A stretch of DNA of 64,000 nt, taken from Chrysopilus asiliformis. Lineage: Eukaryota > Arthropoda > Insecta > Diptera > Rhagionidae. The notes under the pieces were generated by a model that saw nothing but the letters and a program-made list of their open reading frames with translations, made no database searches and was not told where the DNA came from. Positions 40,410-53,389 of the stretch are shown here, piece by piece (the stretch's first letter is position 1; every line of letters starts with the position of its first letter). Both the position numbers and the translations under genes were made by a program. The stretch covers positions 67,972,994 through 68,036,993 of the forward strand of contig OZ035960.1 in NCBI GenBank assembly GCA_964034945.1. Reading direction: 5' to 3'.

Positions 40410-42267
40410 CGAGTTTTATGCAGTTTTTCCCAAAATGATCCGCGTTCTCAGGAGCAGCTTTTTCGCTATCGAAATAGAGCGTAAAGATCATGCACAACAT
40501 TGGAACAAAATAAAGTGAAGTATAAGGAAAAAAATAACAAAAACCCAAACTTAAAAATTTTCAAAATATTCATATGGCCAAAAAGTACTTCAGAGGGTTG
40601 CTAGAACCCAGTAAGGGATACCCAAGCAGAAAAACAACTGAATTAGCAAATAATAGACGGCACTAGGTAAAAAGATTAGAAATGGTCTGGTAGTCCTAGA
40701 CCAAAAAATGATAAAGGTTCTACCTGAAGATAAGTGATTACGTGAGTCACCCCCAGTCAGTACTGATCCCTAATTAATTACTTATTACTGATCACTAATT
40801 GGGGCTTAATTGCACCCATAATTCCTAGGACTTAATTTATTGTGTTAATTACCAATAGGATTTACCCAAAAATATCCTTGATTAACTATTTTATAATCGC
40901 CATATGTTGCAGGTAAATTTTTAAGTCGGAGCAATAAAATAATGTTATTAATTTGGGTTTATAATTTCCCTTATCTAAAAATACCAATTAAAATTTTTTT
41001 ATTGCTTTCTCTTAATAAGTTTTTACCAAAATAAAAAACAATTTTTAGTCCTCAAATATATTTAAAATAAATAAAACTATAATTTGCAATTCAGTCAAAA
41101 TCAGTTTTGTCTGGTAAAAAAAATAGCTCCAACCATGATTTTAATATTGTTTACTGTATTTTCTGCGTACATTTCCGCAACATCCCATATGGTTTTTTAG
41201 GTGTCAAAATGTGTCTTCTATCAGGTAAAAAAGGTTTCAGCTTAACGGCGCTTAGCGGCCATTGTTGATTTTCAACATTTATACAATTTTTTTATGAAAA
41301 ATTATGTACTTTACAAAATATATCACAACTAAGCCCAAAATCAACATATCTGGTTCCTTTTTTCCCCATTTTAAAGCTAATTCTAATAGTTTGTAAGTTT
41401 AGGTAGAAATATAAGGAAATGGTAACTTTTTAAAGTTGATAAAAAATATTGAAAATCAATAAATCTATTTCGAGTTTTGTTTTTGGACATTTGAAGTGCC
41501 ATTATTTGATAAAATATCAAATAACTTCAAACGGTTCTACAGCACCTACAATCTATCGTTTTGACAAATTTAAAAGTCACATTTTTAAAATTATGTCCGC
41601 TCACAAGACCTATTGGCCGCATAGTGCCCCGTTTTCCCGACAAAAAATTATAAAAAGGACATTTGTGTTATCCTTACAGGACCTTCCGTTTCGAATTTTG
41701 AAATTCCAACGCCAGATTCGTAATCAGCGACCCCGAAAACCTCATATTGTCAATTTTTCCGGAAAAACTTGGAAAAAGGATATTTGCGTTAATCTTACAA
41801 GACCTTCCGTTTCGAATTTTTAAAATCGAACATAGCTAAAAATCTGCACCTGGCAGTGCGCGGATCATCAAAAACCGCATAAAAATCGGTCGAGTAGTTT
41901 TTGAGTTTATTAATCTGATATACCTACATACATACCAACATCCATTTTATTATATATATATAGAAAAAATACTTTCTTTTAATAAAAACTAGGTACAATT
42001 TTTGGAATTTTTGTTGTCCATGCGTTGTTTTTGTCGAATACCATCCATACGCTTAGGACTTTTTATAAGCTTCATTTCCATCTGGGGTATTATCAAACAT
42101 GTGTTGATCGATTAATCGATTATTAATGACGATTAAATCGAAAGTCGATTGCAGCTTGCTTGGTTTTTCCAGATTACTTTTTCAACTTTTCGGCAGAAAT
42201 GGGCGGAGCCACAAACAACATATGTTACTAATATACCGATTGTGAAATAACAAAGGCGCTAGGAGGA

Positions 42268-42304
42268 TATAAATACTAGAGAACCAAGGAGTAATAAATC
42301 AGTT
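42268..42304 (+). promoter_or_regulatory. Duplicated Helitron core promoter, copy A
   Basis: TATAAATA at 42268-42275 and TCAGTT at 42299-42304, unchanged from copy 1. It now drives only the truncated frame at 42614. Confidence 0.7.
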
Positions 42305-42613
42305 GTTCAAAGTCAGTCGACTAGGTTACAACAAAAAGTAGAAAATTGTGAAAGTGATTTTTGAAGGTGAAGGAAATTACCTGTAAAAATTGTAGAAGTG
42401 AGAAAAGTAATATTGAGGACGGAGAAAAGCAGACAAATAAAAAAAGGTTATAGTGAGCAAGTGAATAAGAGTAAAAGCAGAAATTGGAACATCAAGGAAA
42501 TCAGAAAATCAAAATTACTTTTGTAAATAATAAAGATTTTAGTTTTTCATGACAATTAAGGCATCGTCAACGAACATTAAGCACTGGAAATTAAGTACCG
42601 GAAATTATTTGAA

Positions 42614-43376
42614 ATGCCATTCAAAAAATCAAACATTGGAAGATCAACCAGACATACGCGGCAATTGTCAGCCAATAGATCTGCTGAAACATCTGAAGAG
42701 CGAGACACACGACAAGAAACTGAGCGGATCAGAGCCTCTACTTCAAGAGCTGCTCAAACATCTGAAGAGCGAGACGCACGCCAAGAAACTGAGCGAATTA
42801 GAGCCTCTACTTCAAGAGCTGCTCAAACATCGTCGGGAAACTGACCGGATCAGAGCCTCTACTTCAAGAGCTGCTCAAACATCTGAAGAACGAGACGCAC
42901 GTCGGGAAACTGACCGGATTGGAGCCTGTACTTCAAGAGCTGCTGAAACATCTGAAGACCGAAACGCACGTCGGGAAACTGACCGGATCAGAGCCTCTAC
43001 TTCAAGATCTGCTGAAACATCTGAAGAGCGAAACGCACGTTGGGAAACTGACCGGATCAGAGCCTCTATTTCAAGAGCTGCTCAAACATCTGAAGAGCGA
43101 AACCCACGTCGGGAGACTGACCGGATCAGAGCCTCTACTTCAAGAGCTGCTGAAACATCTGAAAAGCAAGACGCACGCCAAGAAACTGAGCGGATCAGAG
43201 CCTCTACTACAAGAGCTGCTCAAACATCTGAAGAACGAGACGCACGTCGGGAAACTGACCGGATCAGAGCCTCTACTTCAAGAGCTGCTGAAACATCTGA
43301 AAAGCAAGACGCACGCCAAGAAACTGAGCGGATCAGAGCCTCTACTTCAAGAGCTGGTCAAACATCCGAAGATGAA
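42614..43376 (+). pseudogene. Truncated Helitron Rep N-terminus (duplicate)
   Basis: Begins with the Rep ATG and about ten 69-bp repeats, then runs at 43375 into minisatellite sequence, so only the Arg/Glu-rich repeat domain remains. A 17-bp deletion in the third repeat (near 42831) shifts frame, joining the alternative frame that starts at 42549 to the RRETDRIRAS frame, which then reads on into the minisatellite until 43580. Confidence 0.9.
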
Positions 43377-45706
43377 AATATCCTTTTTCCCATTTCTTCC
43401 CGGAAAAATTTGCATTATAGGGTTTTTGGGGTCGGTGATCACGAATCCGGTATTAGATTTTCAAAATTCGAAACGGAAGGTCCTGTAAGGATAAATATCC
43501 TTTTTCCCATTTTTCCTCGGAAAAATCGGCATAAGGGGGTTTTTGGGGTCGCTGATCACGAATCCGGTATTAGATTTTAAAAAATTCGAAACGGGAGGTC
43601 CTGTAAGGATAACGAGAATGTCCTTTTTCCCGTTTTTCCCGAAAAAATTGGTATTAAGGGGTTTTCAGGGTCGCTGATTACGAATCCGGCGTTTCAGTTT
43701 CAATAACACTAACGAAAGGTCCTGTAAGGATTACGTTGATTTTCAAGTTTTTTTAAGTTGGTTTTTTGGCATTCTAAATCCATGTGTAAGAAAATGGATG
43801 TTGGTATAGATGTATGTATGAGATTAATATACTCAAAAACTACTGGACCGATTTTTATGCAGTTTTTCCCAAAATGATCCGCGTTCTCAGGAGCAGCTTT
43901 TTCGCTATCGAAATAGAGCGTAAAGATCATGCACAACATTGGAACAAAATAAAGTGAAGTATAAGGAAAAAAATAACAAAAACCCAAACTTAAAAATTTT
44001 CAAAATATTCATATGGCCAAAAAGTACTTCAGAGGGTTGCTAGAACCCAGTAAGGGATACCCAAGCAGAAAAACAACTGAATTAGCAAATAATAGACGGC
44101 ACTAGGTAAAAAGATTAGAAATGGACTGGTAGTCCTAGACCAAAAAATGATAAAGGTTCTACCTGAAGATAAGTGATTACGTGAGTCACCCCCAGTCAGT
44201 ACTGATCCCTAATTAATTACTTATTACTGATCACTAATTGGGGCTTAATTGCACCCATAATTCCTAGGACTTAATTTATTGTGTTAATTACCAATAGGAT
44301 TTACCCAAAAATATCCTTGATTAACTATTTTATAATCGCCATATGTTGCAGGTAAATTTTTAAGTCGGGGCAATAAAATAATGTTATTAATTTGGGTTTA
44401 TAATTTCCCTTATCTAAAAATACCAATTAAAATTTTTTTATTGCTTTCTCTTAATAAGTTTTTACCAAAATAAAAAACAATTTTTAGTCCTCAAATATAT
44501 TTAAAATAAATAAAACTATAATTTGCAATTCAGTCAAAATCAGTTTTGTCTGGTAAAAAAAATAGCTCCAACCATGATTTTAATATTGTTTACTGTATTT
44601 TCTGCGTACATTTCCGCAACATCCCATATGGTTTTTTAGGTGTCAAAATGTGTCTTCTATCAGGTAAAAAAGGTTTCAGCTTAACGGCGCTTAGCGGCCA
44701 TTGTTGATTTTCAACATTTATACAATTTTTTTATGAAAAATTATGTACTTTACAAAATATATCACAACTAAGCCCAAAATCAACATATCTGGTTCCTTTT
44801 TTCCCCATTTTAAAGCTAATTCTAATAGTTTGTAAGTTTAGGTAGAAATATAAGGAAATGGTAACTTTTTAAAGTTGATAAAAAATATTGAAAATCAATA
44901 AATCTATTTCGAGTTTTGTTTTTGGACATTTGAAGTGCCATTATTTGATAAAATATCAAATAACTTCAAACGGTTCTACAGCACCTACAATCTATCGTTT
45001 TGACAAATTTAAAAGTCACATTTTTAAAATTATGTCCGCTCACAAGACCTATTGGCCGCATAGTGCCCCGTTTTCCCGACAAAAAATTATAAAAAGGACA
45101 TTTGTGTTATCCTTACAGGACCTTCCGTTTCGAATTTTGAAATTCCAACGCCAGATTCGTAATCAGCGACCCCGAAAACCTCATATTGTCAATTTTTCCG
45201 GAAAAACTTGGAAAAAGGATATTTGCGTTAATCTTACAAGACCTTCCGTTTCGAATTTTTAAAATCGAACATAGCTAAAAATCTGCACCTGGCAGTGCGC
45301 GGATCATCAAAAACCGCATAAAAATCGGTCGAGTAGTTTTTGAGTTTATTAATCTGATATACCTACATACATACCAACATCCATTTTATTATATATATAT
45401 AGAAAAAATACTTTCTTTTAATAAAAACTAGGTACAATTTTTGGAATTTTTGTTGTCCATGCGTTGTTTTTGTCGAATACCATCCATACGCTTAGGACTT
45501 TTTATAAGCTTCATTTCCATCTGGGGTATTATCAAACATGTGTTGATCGATTAATCGATTATTAATGACGATTAAATCGAAAGTCGATTGCAGCTTGCTT
45601 GGTTTTTCCAGATTACTTTTTCAACTTTTCGGCAGAAATGGGCGGAGCCACAAACAACATATGTTACTAATATACCGATTGTGAAATAACAAAGGCGCTA
45701 GGAGGA

Positions 45707-45743
45707 TATAAATACTAGAGAACCAAGGAGTAATAAATCAGTT
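45707..45743 (+). promoter_or_regulatory. Helitron core promoter, copy B
   Basis: TATAAATA at 45707-45714 and TCAGTT at 45738-45743, in front of the long but broken Rep/helicase gene. Confidence 0.7.
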
Positions 45744-46052
45744 GTTCAAAGTCAGTCGACTAGGTTACAACAAAAAGTAGAAAATTGTGAAAGTGATTTT
45801 TGAAGGTGAAGGAAATTACCTGTAAAAATTGTAGAAGTGAGAAAAGTAATATTGAGGACGGAGAAAAGCAGACAAATAAAAAAAGGTTATAGTGAGCAAG
45901 TGAATAAGAGTAAAAGCAGAAATTGGAACATCAAGGAAATCAGAAAATCAAAATTACTTTTGTAAATAATAAAGATTTTAGTTTTTCATGACAATTAAGG
46001 CATCGTCAACGAACATTAAGCACTGGAAATTAAGTACCGGAAATTATTTGAA

Positions 46053-49000
46053 ATGCCATTCAAAAAATCAAACATTGGAAGATCAACCAGACATACGCGG
46101 CAATTGTCAGCCAATAGATCTGCTGAAACATCTGAAGAGCGAGACACACGACAAGAAACTGAGCGGATCAGAGCCTCTACTTCAAGAGCTGCTCAAACAT
46201 CTGAAGAGCGAGACGCACGCCAAGAAACTGAGCGAATTAGAGCCTCTACTTCAAGAGCTGCTCAAACATCGTCGGGAAACTGACCGGATCAGAGCCTCTA
46301 CTTCAAGAGCTGCTCAAACATCTGAAGAACGAGACGCACGTCGGGAAACTGACCGGATTGGAGCCTGTACTTCAAGAGCTGCTGAAACATCTGAAGAGCG
46401 AAACGCACGTCGGGAAACTGACCGGATCAGAGCCTCTACTTCAAGATCTGCTGAAACATCTGAAGAGCGAAACGCACGTTGGGAAACTGACCGGATCAGA
46501 GCCTCTATTTCAAGAGCTGCTCAAACATCTGAAGAGCGAAACCCACGTCGGGAGACTGACCGGATCAGAGCCTCTACTTCAAGAGCTGCTGAAACATCTG
46601 AAAAGCAAGACGCACGCCAAGAAACTGAGCGAATCAGAGCCTCTACTACAAGAGCTGCTCAAACATCTGAACAACGAGACGCACGTCGGGAAACTGACCG
46701 GATCAGAGCCTCTACTTCAAGAGCTGCTGAAACATCTGAAAAGCAAGACGCACGCCAAGAAACTGAGCGGATCAGAGCCTCTACTTCAAGAGCTGGTCAA
46801 ACATCCGAAGAACGAGACGCACGTCGGGAAACTGACCGGATCAGAGCCTCTACTTCAAGAGCTGCTGAAACATCTGAAGAACGAGACGCACGTCGGGAAA
46901 CTGACCGGATCAGAGCCTCTACTTCAAGAGCTGCTGAAACATCTGAAGAGCGGGACGCGCGCCGGGAAACTGAACGCTCACGGCGCAGTCAATCAAGAAC
47001 GAGAATCGATCTCAAGAAAGCGGCGTTCAATTACGATAAAGACTACGATTACAGTAGTAATCGCCATGTTGTCATTGGTAAAATGACTAATTTGTGCTCT
47101 CATTGTGGCGCTAAGAAATTTCAAAGAGAAACGCCTGGCATGTGTTGCTCCAATGGCAAAGTCAATTTGCCACCACTGGCTGAGCCACCAGAACCACTTT
47201 CAACTTATGTGGATGGAGGTAATCGGGAGTCCAAACACTTTCTACAACATATTCGGAAATACAACTCATGCTTTCAAATGACATCGTTTGGAGCGACGAA
47301 TATTGTGAAATATGGTAATTTCATGCCTACATTCAAAGTCCAAGGACAAGTGTATCATCAGATTGGTTCACTTCTTCCTGCGCCCGAAGAAGATGCAAAG
47401 TTTTTGCAAATATATTGAATGGATAATGTCGAGGAAGAGATTGATCGACGATGTGCATTCAGTGTAACAACAGATCGGAAAATTATTGCTGAATTGCGAG
47501 CATTATTCCACGAGCACAACTGTTTGGTACGAGATTTCAAATCCGCATTAGAAAATGTAAGAGCAGATGACTTTAAAGTCATTATCAGGGCAGATAAAAC
47601 GCCGTTGAATGAGCATGAAAGACTCTTCAATGCTCCAACGGCCCCTGAAGTAGCAGCTGTAATTCTCGGAACAGAGATTAACCGGCGAGATATTGTTATA
47701 AGCAGACGAGATCAAACCAAACAACGTGTTGCTGAAACACACCGATTGTACGATGCACTTCAATATCCAATACTGTTTCCGCGTGGAGAAGACGGATATC
47801 ATCTCGAATTGTATTAAACTCATCCCGCACAGGTGCTACGACAACGAAAAAAATCAGTTGTATGGATTTTTATGCATATCGTATCATGATTCGAGCACAA
47901 CAATCTAACCACATCCTGAAGTGTCGTCAACTTTTCCAACAATTCATCGTTGATATGTACGTTAAAGTCGAAAGCGAACGACTGAATTACATTCGTTACA
48001 ATCAATCGAAACTTCGAGTCGAACAGTATATTCATTTACGAGATGCTATTGCGAATGATGGAACAGTTACTGACATTGGACAAAAGGTTATACTTCCGGC
48101 TTCGTATACTGGAAGTCCAAGACACATGCACGAATATGCTCAGGATGCTCTGACATATGTTCGCAAGTATGGACGTCCAGATCTTTTCATCACGTTCACA
48201 TGCAATCCATCTTGGACCGAAATCAAAGATTTACTTCTGCCTGGCCAGCAACCATCCCATCGGCATGACCTCACAGCGAGAGTTTTCAAACAAAAATTGA
48301 TACATTTTATCGATCTCATCACTAACAGCCATATATACGGAGAAACTCGCTGCTGGATGTATTCGATTGAATGGCAGAAAAGAGGTTTACCACATGCCCA
48401 TATCTTAATTTGGTTGGTTGAAAAAATTCTTCCTACTCAAATTGACGATATCATTGCTGCTGAGCTGCCCGATCCAGAAGAAGATCCAGAATTATTTAAA
48501 ATTGTGAAAAAACATATGATTCACGGACCATGTGGACCACACAACCCTCATTCGCCATGCATGAAAGATGGAAAATGCACCAAAAATTATCCACGTCAGA
48601 TGCTCCAAGAAACGCAAACTGGTGGCGATGGTTATCCGCTGTACAGACGACGAAAACCAGATGATGGGGGACACACAGCAACTATAAAAATCAATAACGT
48701 TGATTTTGAAATTGATAATCAATGGATTGTGCCATACTCTCCTATTCTTTCCAAATCATTCAATGCACATATTAACGTGGAGGCCTGCAATTCGGTTAAA
48801 TCTATTAAATACATATGTAAATATGTTAATAAAGGCAGCGATATGGCAGTTTTCGGACTTGCGAATCCCAACGCACCCGTCAATGAAGTGGAACAATTCC
48901 AAATGGGACGTTATATTAGCAGTAATGAAGCTGTATGGAGAATCCTAGGTTTCGACATTCATGAACGTTTTCCTGCTGTCATCCATCTCAGTGTTCACTT

Positions 49001-51149
49001 GGAAAACGGTCAACGAGTCTACTTCACGGAAGAGAATGCACCCCAGAGAGCTGCAGATCCACCAAACACAACATTGACCGCTTTTTTCCAATTGTGTGCA
49101 ACTGACGAATTCGCAAAAACGTTGCTATATCACGAAGTTCCCAACTATTACACTTGGAATCAATCGACGAAGATATTTTGCAGAAGAAAACGAGGCGCCA
49201 GGCATTCTTCGATAGCTGGCATATTTTCTACTGCCACATTGGGACGAGTATATACTGTTCATCCAAATAATGCTGAATGCTACTATTTGCGAATGCTGCT
49301 TCACGTGGTCAAAGGACCAACATCGTTTCAAGCAATCAAAACCATTGATGGTCAAGTGTGTCAGACATACAGAGAAGCATGTTTCAAACTTGGTTTGCTT
49401 GAAAATGATCAACATTGGGACAATACATTGACAGAAGCATCTGAAACACGAACTCTGTTCTCCATAATTTTGACAACCTGTGCGCCTTCTGGTCCCAAAG
49501 ATCTATGGGAAAAACACAAAGAGAGTATGAGCGAAGACATACTTCTCCGAGCACGCAGAAACAACCCCGGTCTGGATGTACAGTATTCGGAAGACATTTT
49601 TAATGAAGCACTGATATCACTTGAGGATATGTGCATGTCGATTAACAACAAAATCCTCAATCAGCTTGGACTATTTTCACCGGTACGTGACAGAAACGAT
49701 GTTGCCGATAGAGACGTATTGCGAGAAAAACAATATGACGTCGATGCGCTACAGGTTTATGTTGAGGCTCAGAAAAGGCGCTTAACAAACGATCAACGAC
49801 TCGCGTACGACACAGTTATGGAGCATGTACGAGGCGGAAATGGTGGACTTCTTTTTCTTGATGCACCAGGAGGCACAGGAAAAACATTTCTTCTCAATTT
49901 GATACTCGCCGAAATTCGAATGAAGTATGAGATTGCTCTGGCTGTGGCATCATCTGGGATTGCAGCAACGCTACTTGATGGAGGACGCACGGCGCATTCG
50001 GCTCTCAAGCTACCATTGAATTTAAATCTAGCTGCAGATCCTCTTTGCAACATTGGAAAAACATCTGGGATGGCAACTGTATTGAAAACATGCCAAATCA
50101 TTATTTGGGATGAATGTACCATGGCCCATAAAAAAGGGCTTGAAGCACTTGATCGTACTCTGCGAGATTTTCGAAGCGATCAACGTCAAATGGGCGGAGC
50201 TCTGATATTGCTCGCCGGTGATTTCCGTCAAACTTTGCCCGTCATTCCAAGATCAACTCCAGCAGACGAGCTGAACGCATGTCTGAAGAATTCGGCTCTC
50301 TGGCGACATGTGAAGAAAATTACACTGTCGACCAATATGCGTGTGCATTTATTTGGAGATGTTTCTGCAAAAACATTTGCCAAGCAACTTTTGGATATGG
50401 GCGACGGCAAACTTCCAGTTATTCCTGAAACACAGGAGATATCGTTCCCACTGAACTTCTGTCAACTTCAGTCATCAATTGAAGATCTTGAAAATAAGGT
50501 TTTCCCGAACATCGCCAACAATTTCAGGAATCACGATTGGCTATGCGAGCGAGCTATCTTAGCTCCAAAGAATGATGACGTCAATCGAATTAATAATAAC
50601 ATTCAATTAAAAATTCCTGGTACGGTTACGAAATACAAATCCATTGACACAGTTACAGAAGAGGATCAAGCTTTTAATTATCCAGTAGAATTTCTCAATT
50701 CATTGGAGCCTGCTGGAATGCCACCGCACATATTGACATTGAAAGTTGGCTCACCAATACTGCTCCTTCGGAATCTCAACACGCCAAAGTTGTGCAACGG
50801 AACTAGACTTTCCGTTAAAAAACTGATGCCGAATGTAATTGAAGCAACAATTATTAACGGCAAATGTAAAGGAGAAGATGTGCTGATTCCGCGGATTCCA
50901 ATGATTCCCACTGATTTGCCCTTCTCATTTAAACGACTACAGTTTCCTGTGGGTCTTGCTTTCGCGATGACAATCAACAAAGCTCAAGGGCAGTCACTGC
51001 GCGATGCCGGACTAAATTTAGAAAAACCATGTTTTTCGCATGGTCAACTATATGTTGCTTGCTCCAGAGTAGGAACTCCAAAAACTCTGTACATCTATGC
51101 ACCAAATCAGAAAACCAAAAATATTGTTTATCCCCTCGCGTTACGCTGA
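46053..51149 (+). pseudogene. Helitron Rep/helicase, inactivated
   Basis: Homologous throughout to the intact protein at 23743-28461. Lesions: 17-bp deletion in the 69-bp repeats near 46270 (frameshift); TGA at 47416-47418 where copy 1 has TTC; TAA at 47815-47817 where copy 1 has CAA; a one-base deletion near 47829; an in-frame 18-bp deletion near 49449; and Gly to Asp just before the Walker A loop (about 49860). HUH, YxxxY and helicase motifs are otherwise kept. The 3' 1,095 codons (47862-51149) remain open. The repeat region is expanded to about twelve units. Confidence 0.95.
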
Positions 51150-51688
51150 CTGTTAGCATTAGTTTAAATTATTTTAAGTTTGTACAATTATATAGCGTCT
51201 GGAATAGTCAAAAATATTGTTAATTCAAGTTAATTACAGTACACTCGCGATATAGTGAACTCAAAAAAACCAAGCCTATTCACTAAATCAAATGGTTCAC
51301 TATACTAAGCTGACAAAAACTACCTACATATTTCAGTATTTTTTAATTTGAAGAACAAATATACATAATTTATTTATGTTAAAAGAATTTTTTTATTTTT
51401 TGGACATGTAATTATTTATTTGGAAAAAAATCTGTGACTTTCATTTGCCTTTTTTTTATTTCTAGAGACTTCAATAAAGCCTTCTCTCTAAATTTCTTTA
51501 AAACAATGACATCGTCGAGACTGATATTATTCTGTTCTGACCATGCTAGCGCCATATTTAATGAATCACAGGCAGCCTGCGCAGTAATTTTTTCCTCTGG
51601 AATTTCTATCTCCAAATCACTTTCATTATTGGAGTCAGAGTCTTCATCAGCTTCTAGCACTTCTTCTAAAGTGTCCCTATTCCAGTTA

Positions 51689-52720
51689 TCCTATAATATA
51701 ATACGAGGAATGTTTGTCTGTCTGTCTGTCTGCACAAACGATCTCGAAAACCCGTCTAACGATTTTAACGAAACTTGCGGGTTAGGGATTTTCGGGGACA
51801 AGAAATCGATCTAGATAGGTCTCACCCCTGAGAAAATTCCCCTTCGATACCCCTCGCCTGTTATCTTCGAATTGGGTGGTCCGATTTTAATGAAACTTTA
51901 CAGTATTACTGAGGGGGCTGAGGGCTTTCGATTTTTCCACTACAAACCTGACTTTTCCCTCCCCTCGATACCCCTCGCCTGGTATCTTCGAATTAGGTGG
52001 TCCGATCTTAATGAAACTTTACAGTATTACTAAGGGGGCTAGGGGCTTTCGATTTTTCCACTACAAACCTGACTTTTCCCTCCCCTCGATACCCCTCGCC
52101 TGGTATCTTCGAATTAGGTGGTCCGATCTTAATGAAACTTTACAGTATTACTAAGGGGGCTAGGGGCTTTCGATTTTTCCACTACAAACCTGACTTTTCC
52201 CTCTCCTCGATACCCCTCGCCTGGTATCTTCGAATTGGGTGGACCGATCTTAATGAAACTGTACAGTATCACTAAGGGGGCTGAGGGCTTTCGATTTTTT
52301 CACTACAAACCTGACTTTTCCCTCCCCTCTATATCCCTCGCCTGGTATCTTCGAATTGGGTGGTCCGATCTTAATGAAACTTTACAGTATTACTAAGGGG
52401 GCTAGGGGCTTTCGATTTTTCCACTACAAACCTGACTTTTCCCTCCCCTCGATACCCCTCGCCTGGTATCTTCGAATTGGATGGTCCGATCTTAATGAAA
52501 CTTTACAGTATTACTAAGGGGGCTAGGGGCTTTCGATTTTTCCACTACAAACCTGACTTCCCCCCCCCCCTCGATACCCCTCGCCTGGTATCTTCGAATT
52601 AGGTGGTCCGATCTTAATGAAACTTTACAGTATTACTAAGGGGGCTAAGGGCTTTCGATTTTACCACTACAAACCTGACTTTTCCCTCCCCTCGATACCC
52701 CTCGCTTGGTATCTTCTAAA
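51689..52720 (+). mobile_element. Tandem-repeat element with 118-bp units (family C), copy 2
   Basis: Starts after A with 'tcctataatataatacgagg', a GTCT run and 'cgatctcgaaaacc', followed by eight to nine 118-bp units ending near 52715. It lies within the Tigger intron. Just beyond is a GC hairpin, GCGCCGCAGGCG (about 52763), with a GCA triloop like those at 5640-5878; the element's true 3' end may be there but no CTRR-T junction is clear. Confidence 0.78.
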
Positions 52721-53389
52721 ATAAGTGAATCTTCAATCACTTTTTATGGTATTTTTTCGATGCGCCGCAGGCGAAAGAAGAAGCTACGCCGCAGGTGATT
52801 TTTTTTGGAAAAAATGAAGGAAAACACGATGAAGGTAGAAACTTATGGATAAACTCCGTTACAGATAAAAATTTTTGGTTTCAAGACTAAATCGAATAAT
52901 GCCTAAATCCGGAACTGTTCCGGCGAATGTAAAGATAACGTGAATATCCTTTTTCCCATTTTTTCTCGGGAAAAATTGGCATTAGGGGGTTTTTAGGGGA
53001 TTAAAGGTCCTATAAGGATGACGCGAATATCCTGTTTCCGAGGAAATTAATATCAAAGGGATTTTCTATGACGCTAATCCTGTATCTGACAAGAGAATTT
53101 GAAAATTCGAAACGGAAGGTCCTGTAGTGATAACAAAAGTATCCTTTCTTTCATTTTTTTCTAGAGGAAATTAGCAGGGGGTTTTTGGATCGGGAATTTC
53201 CAATCTCAGCAAATTAACTATAAAGATAACGTGAATATACTTTTTTCTCCAAAAAAAAAAATCAGCAAAAAGAGGATTTTGAGGTCTCCGAGCATGGCTT
53301 GGTCTTCCTGGTACTTAATATCATTAATAGTTGTCTGAAAAGTTTTTTTTTGTTAAATTTAGGTGTAAAAATGTTAACTAGACACTTAC
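52721..53389. other. Tigger intron remainder with decayed 122-bp units
   Basis: Positions about 52915-53190 hold three or four degenerate 122-bp-type units ('aaagataacgtgaatatcct', 'aggtcctataagga'). No coding sequence. Confidence 0.65.

Larger units (their letters stand above)
39936..46813 (+). repeat. 3,439-bp tandem duplication inside Helitron copy 2
   Basis: Units 39936-43374 and 43375-46813 lie at a constant 3,439-bp offset (41449/44888, 42549/45988) with only a few differences (such as 'gagtttt' against 'gattttt' near 40413/43852). The junction at 43374-43378 fuses the 69-bp coding repeat to the 122-bp minisatellite with about one base of shared sequence. Each unit carries the promoter and gene start. 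Confidence 0.95.

Noticed and set aside
42549..43580. 343-codon frame as a new gene
   Set aside because: Chimera of the alternative 69-bp repeat frame, the Rep repeat frame after a 17-bp deletion, and the minisatellite beyond the duplication joint.
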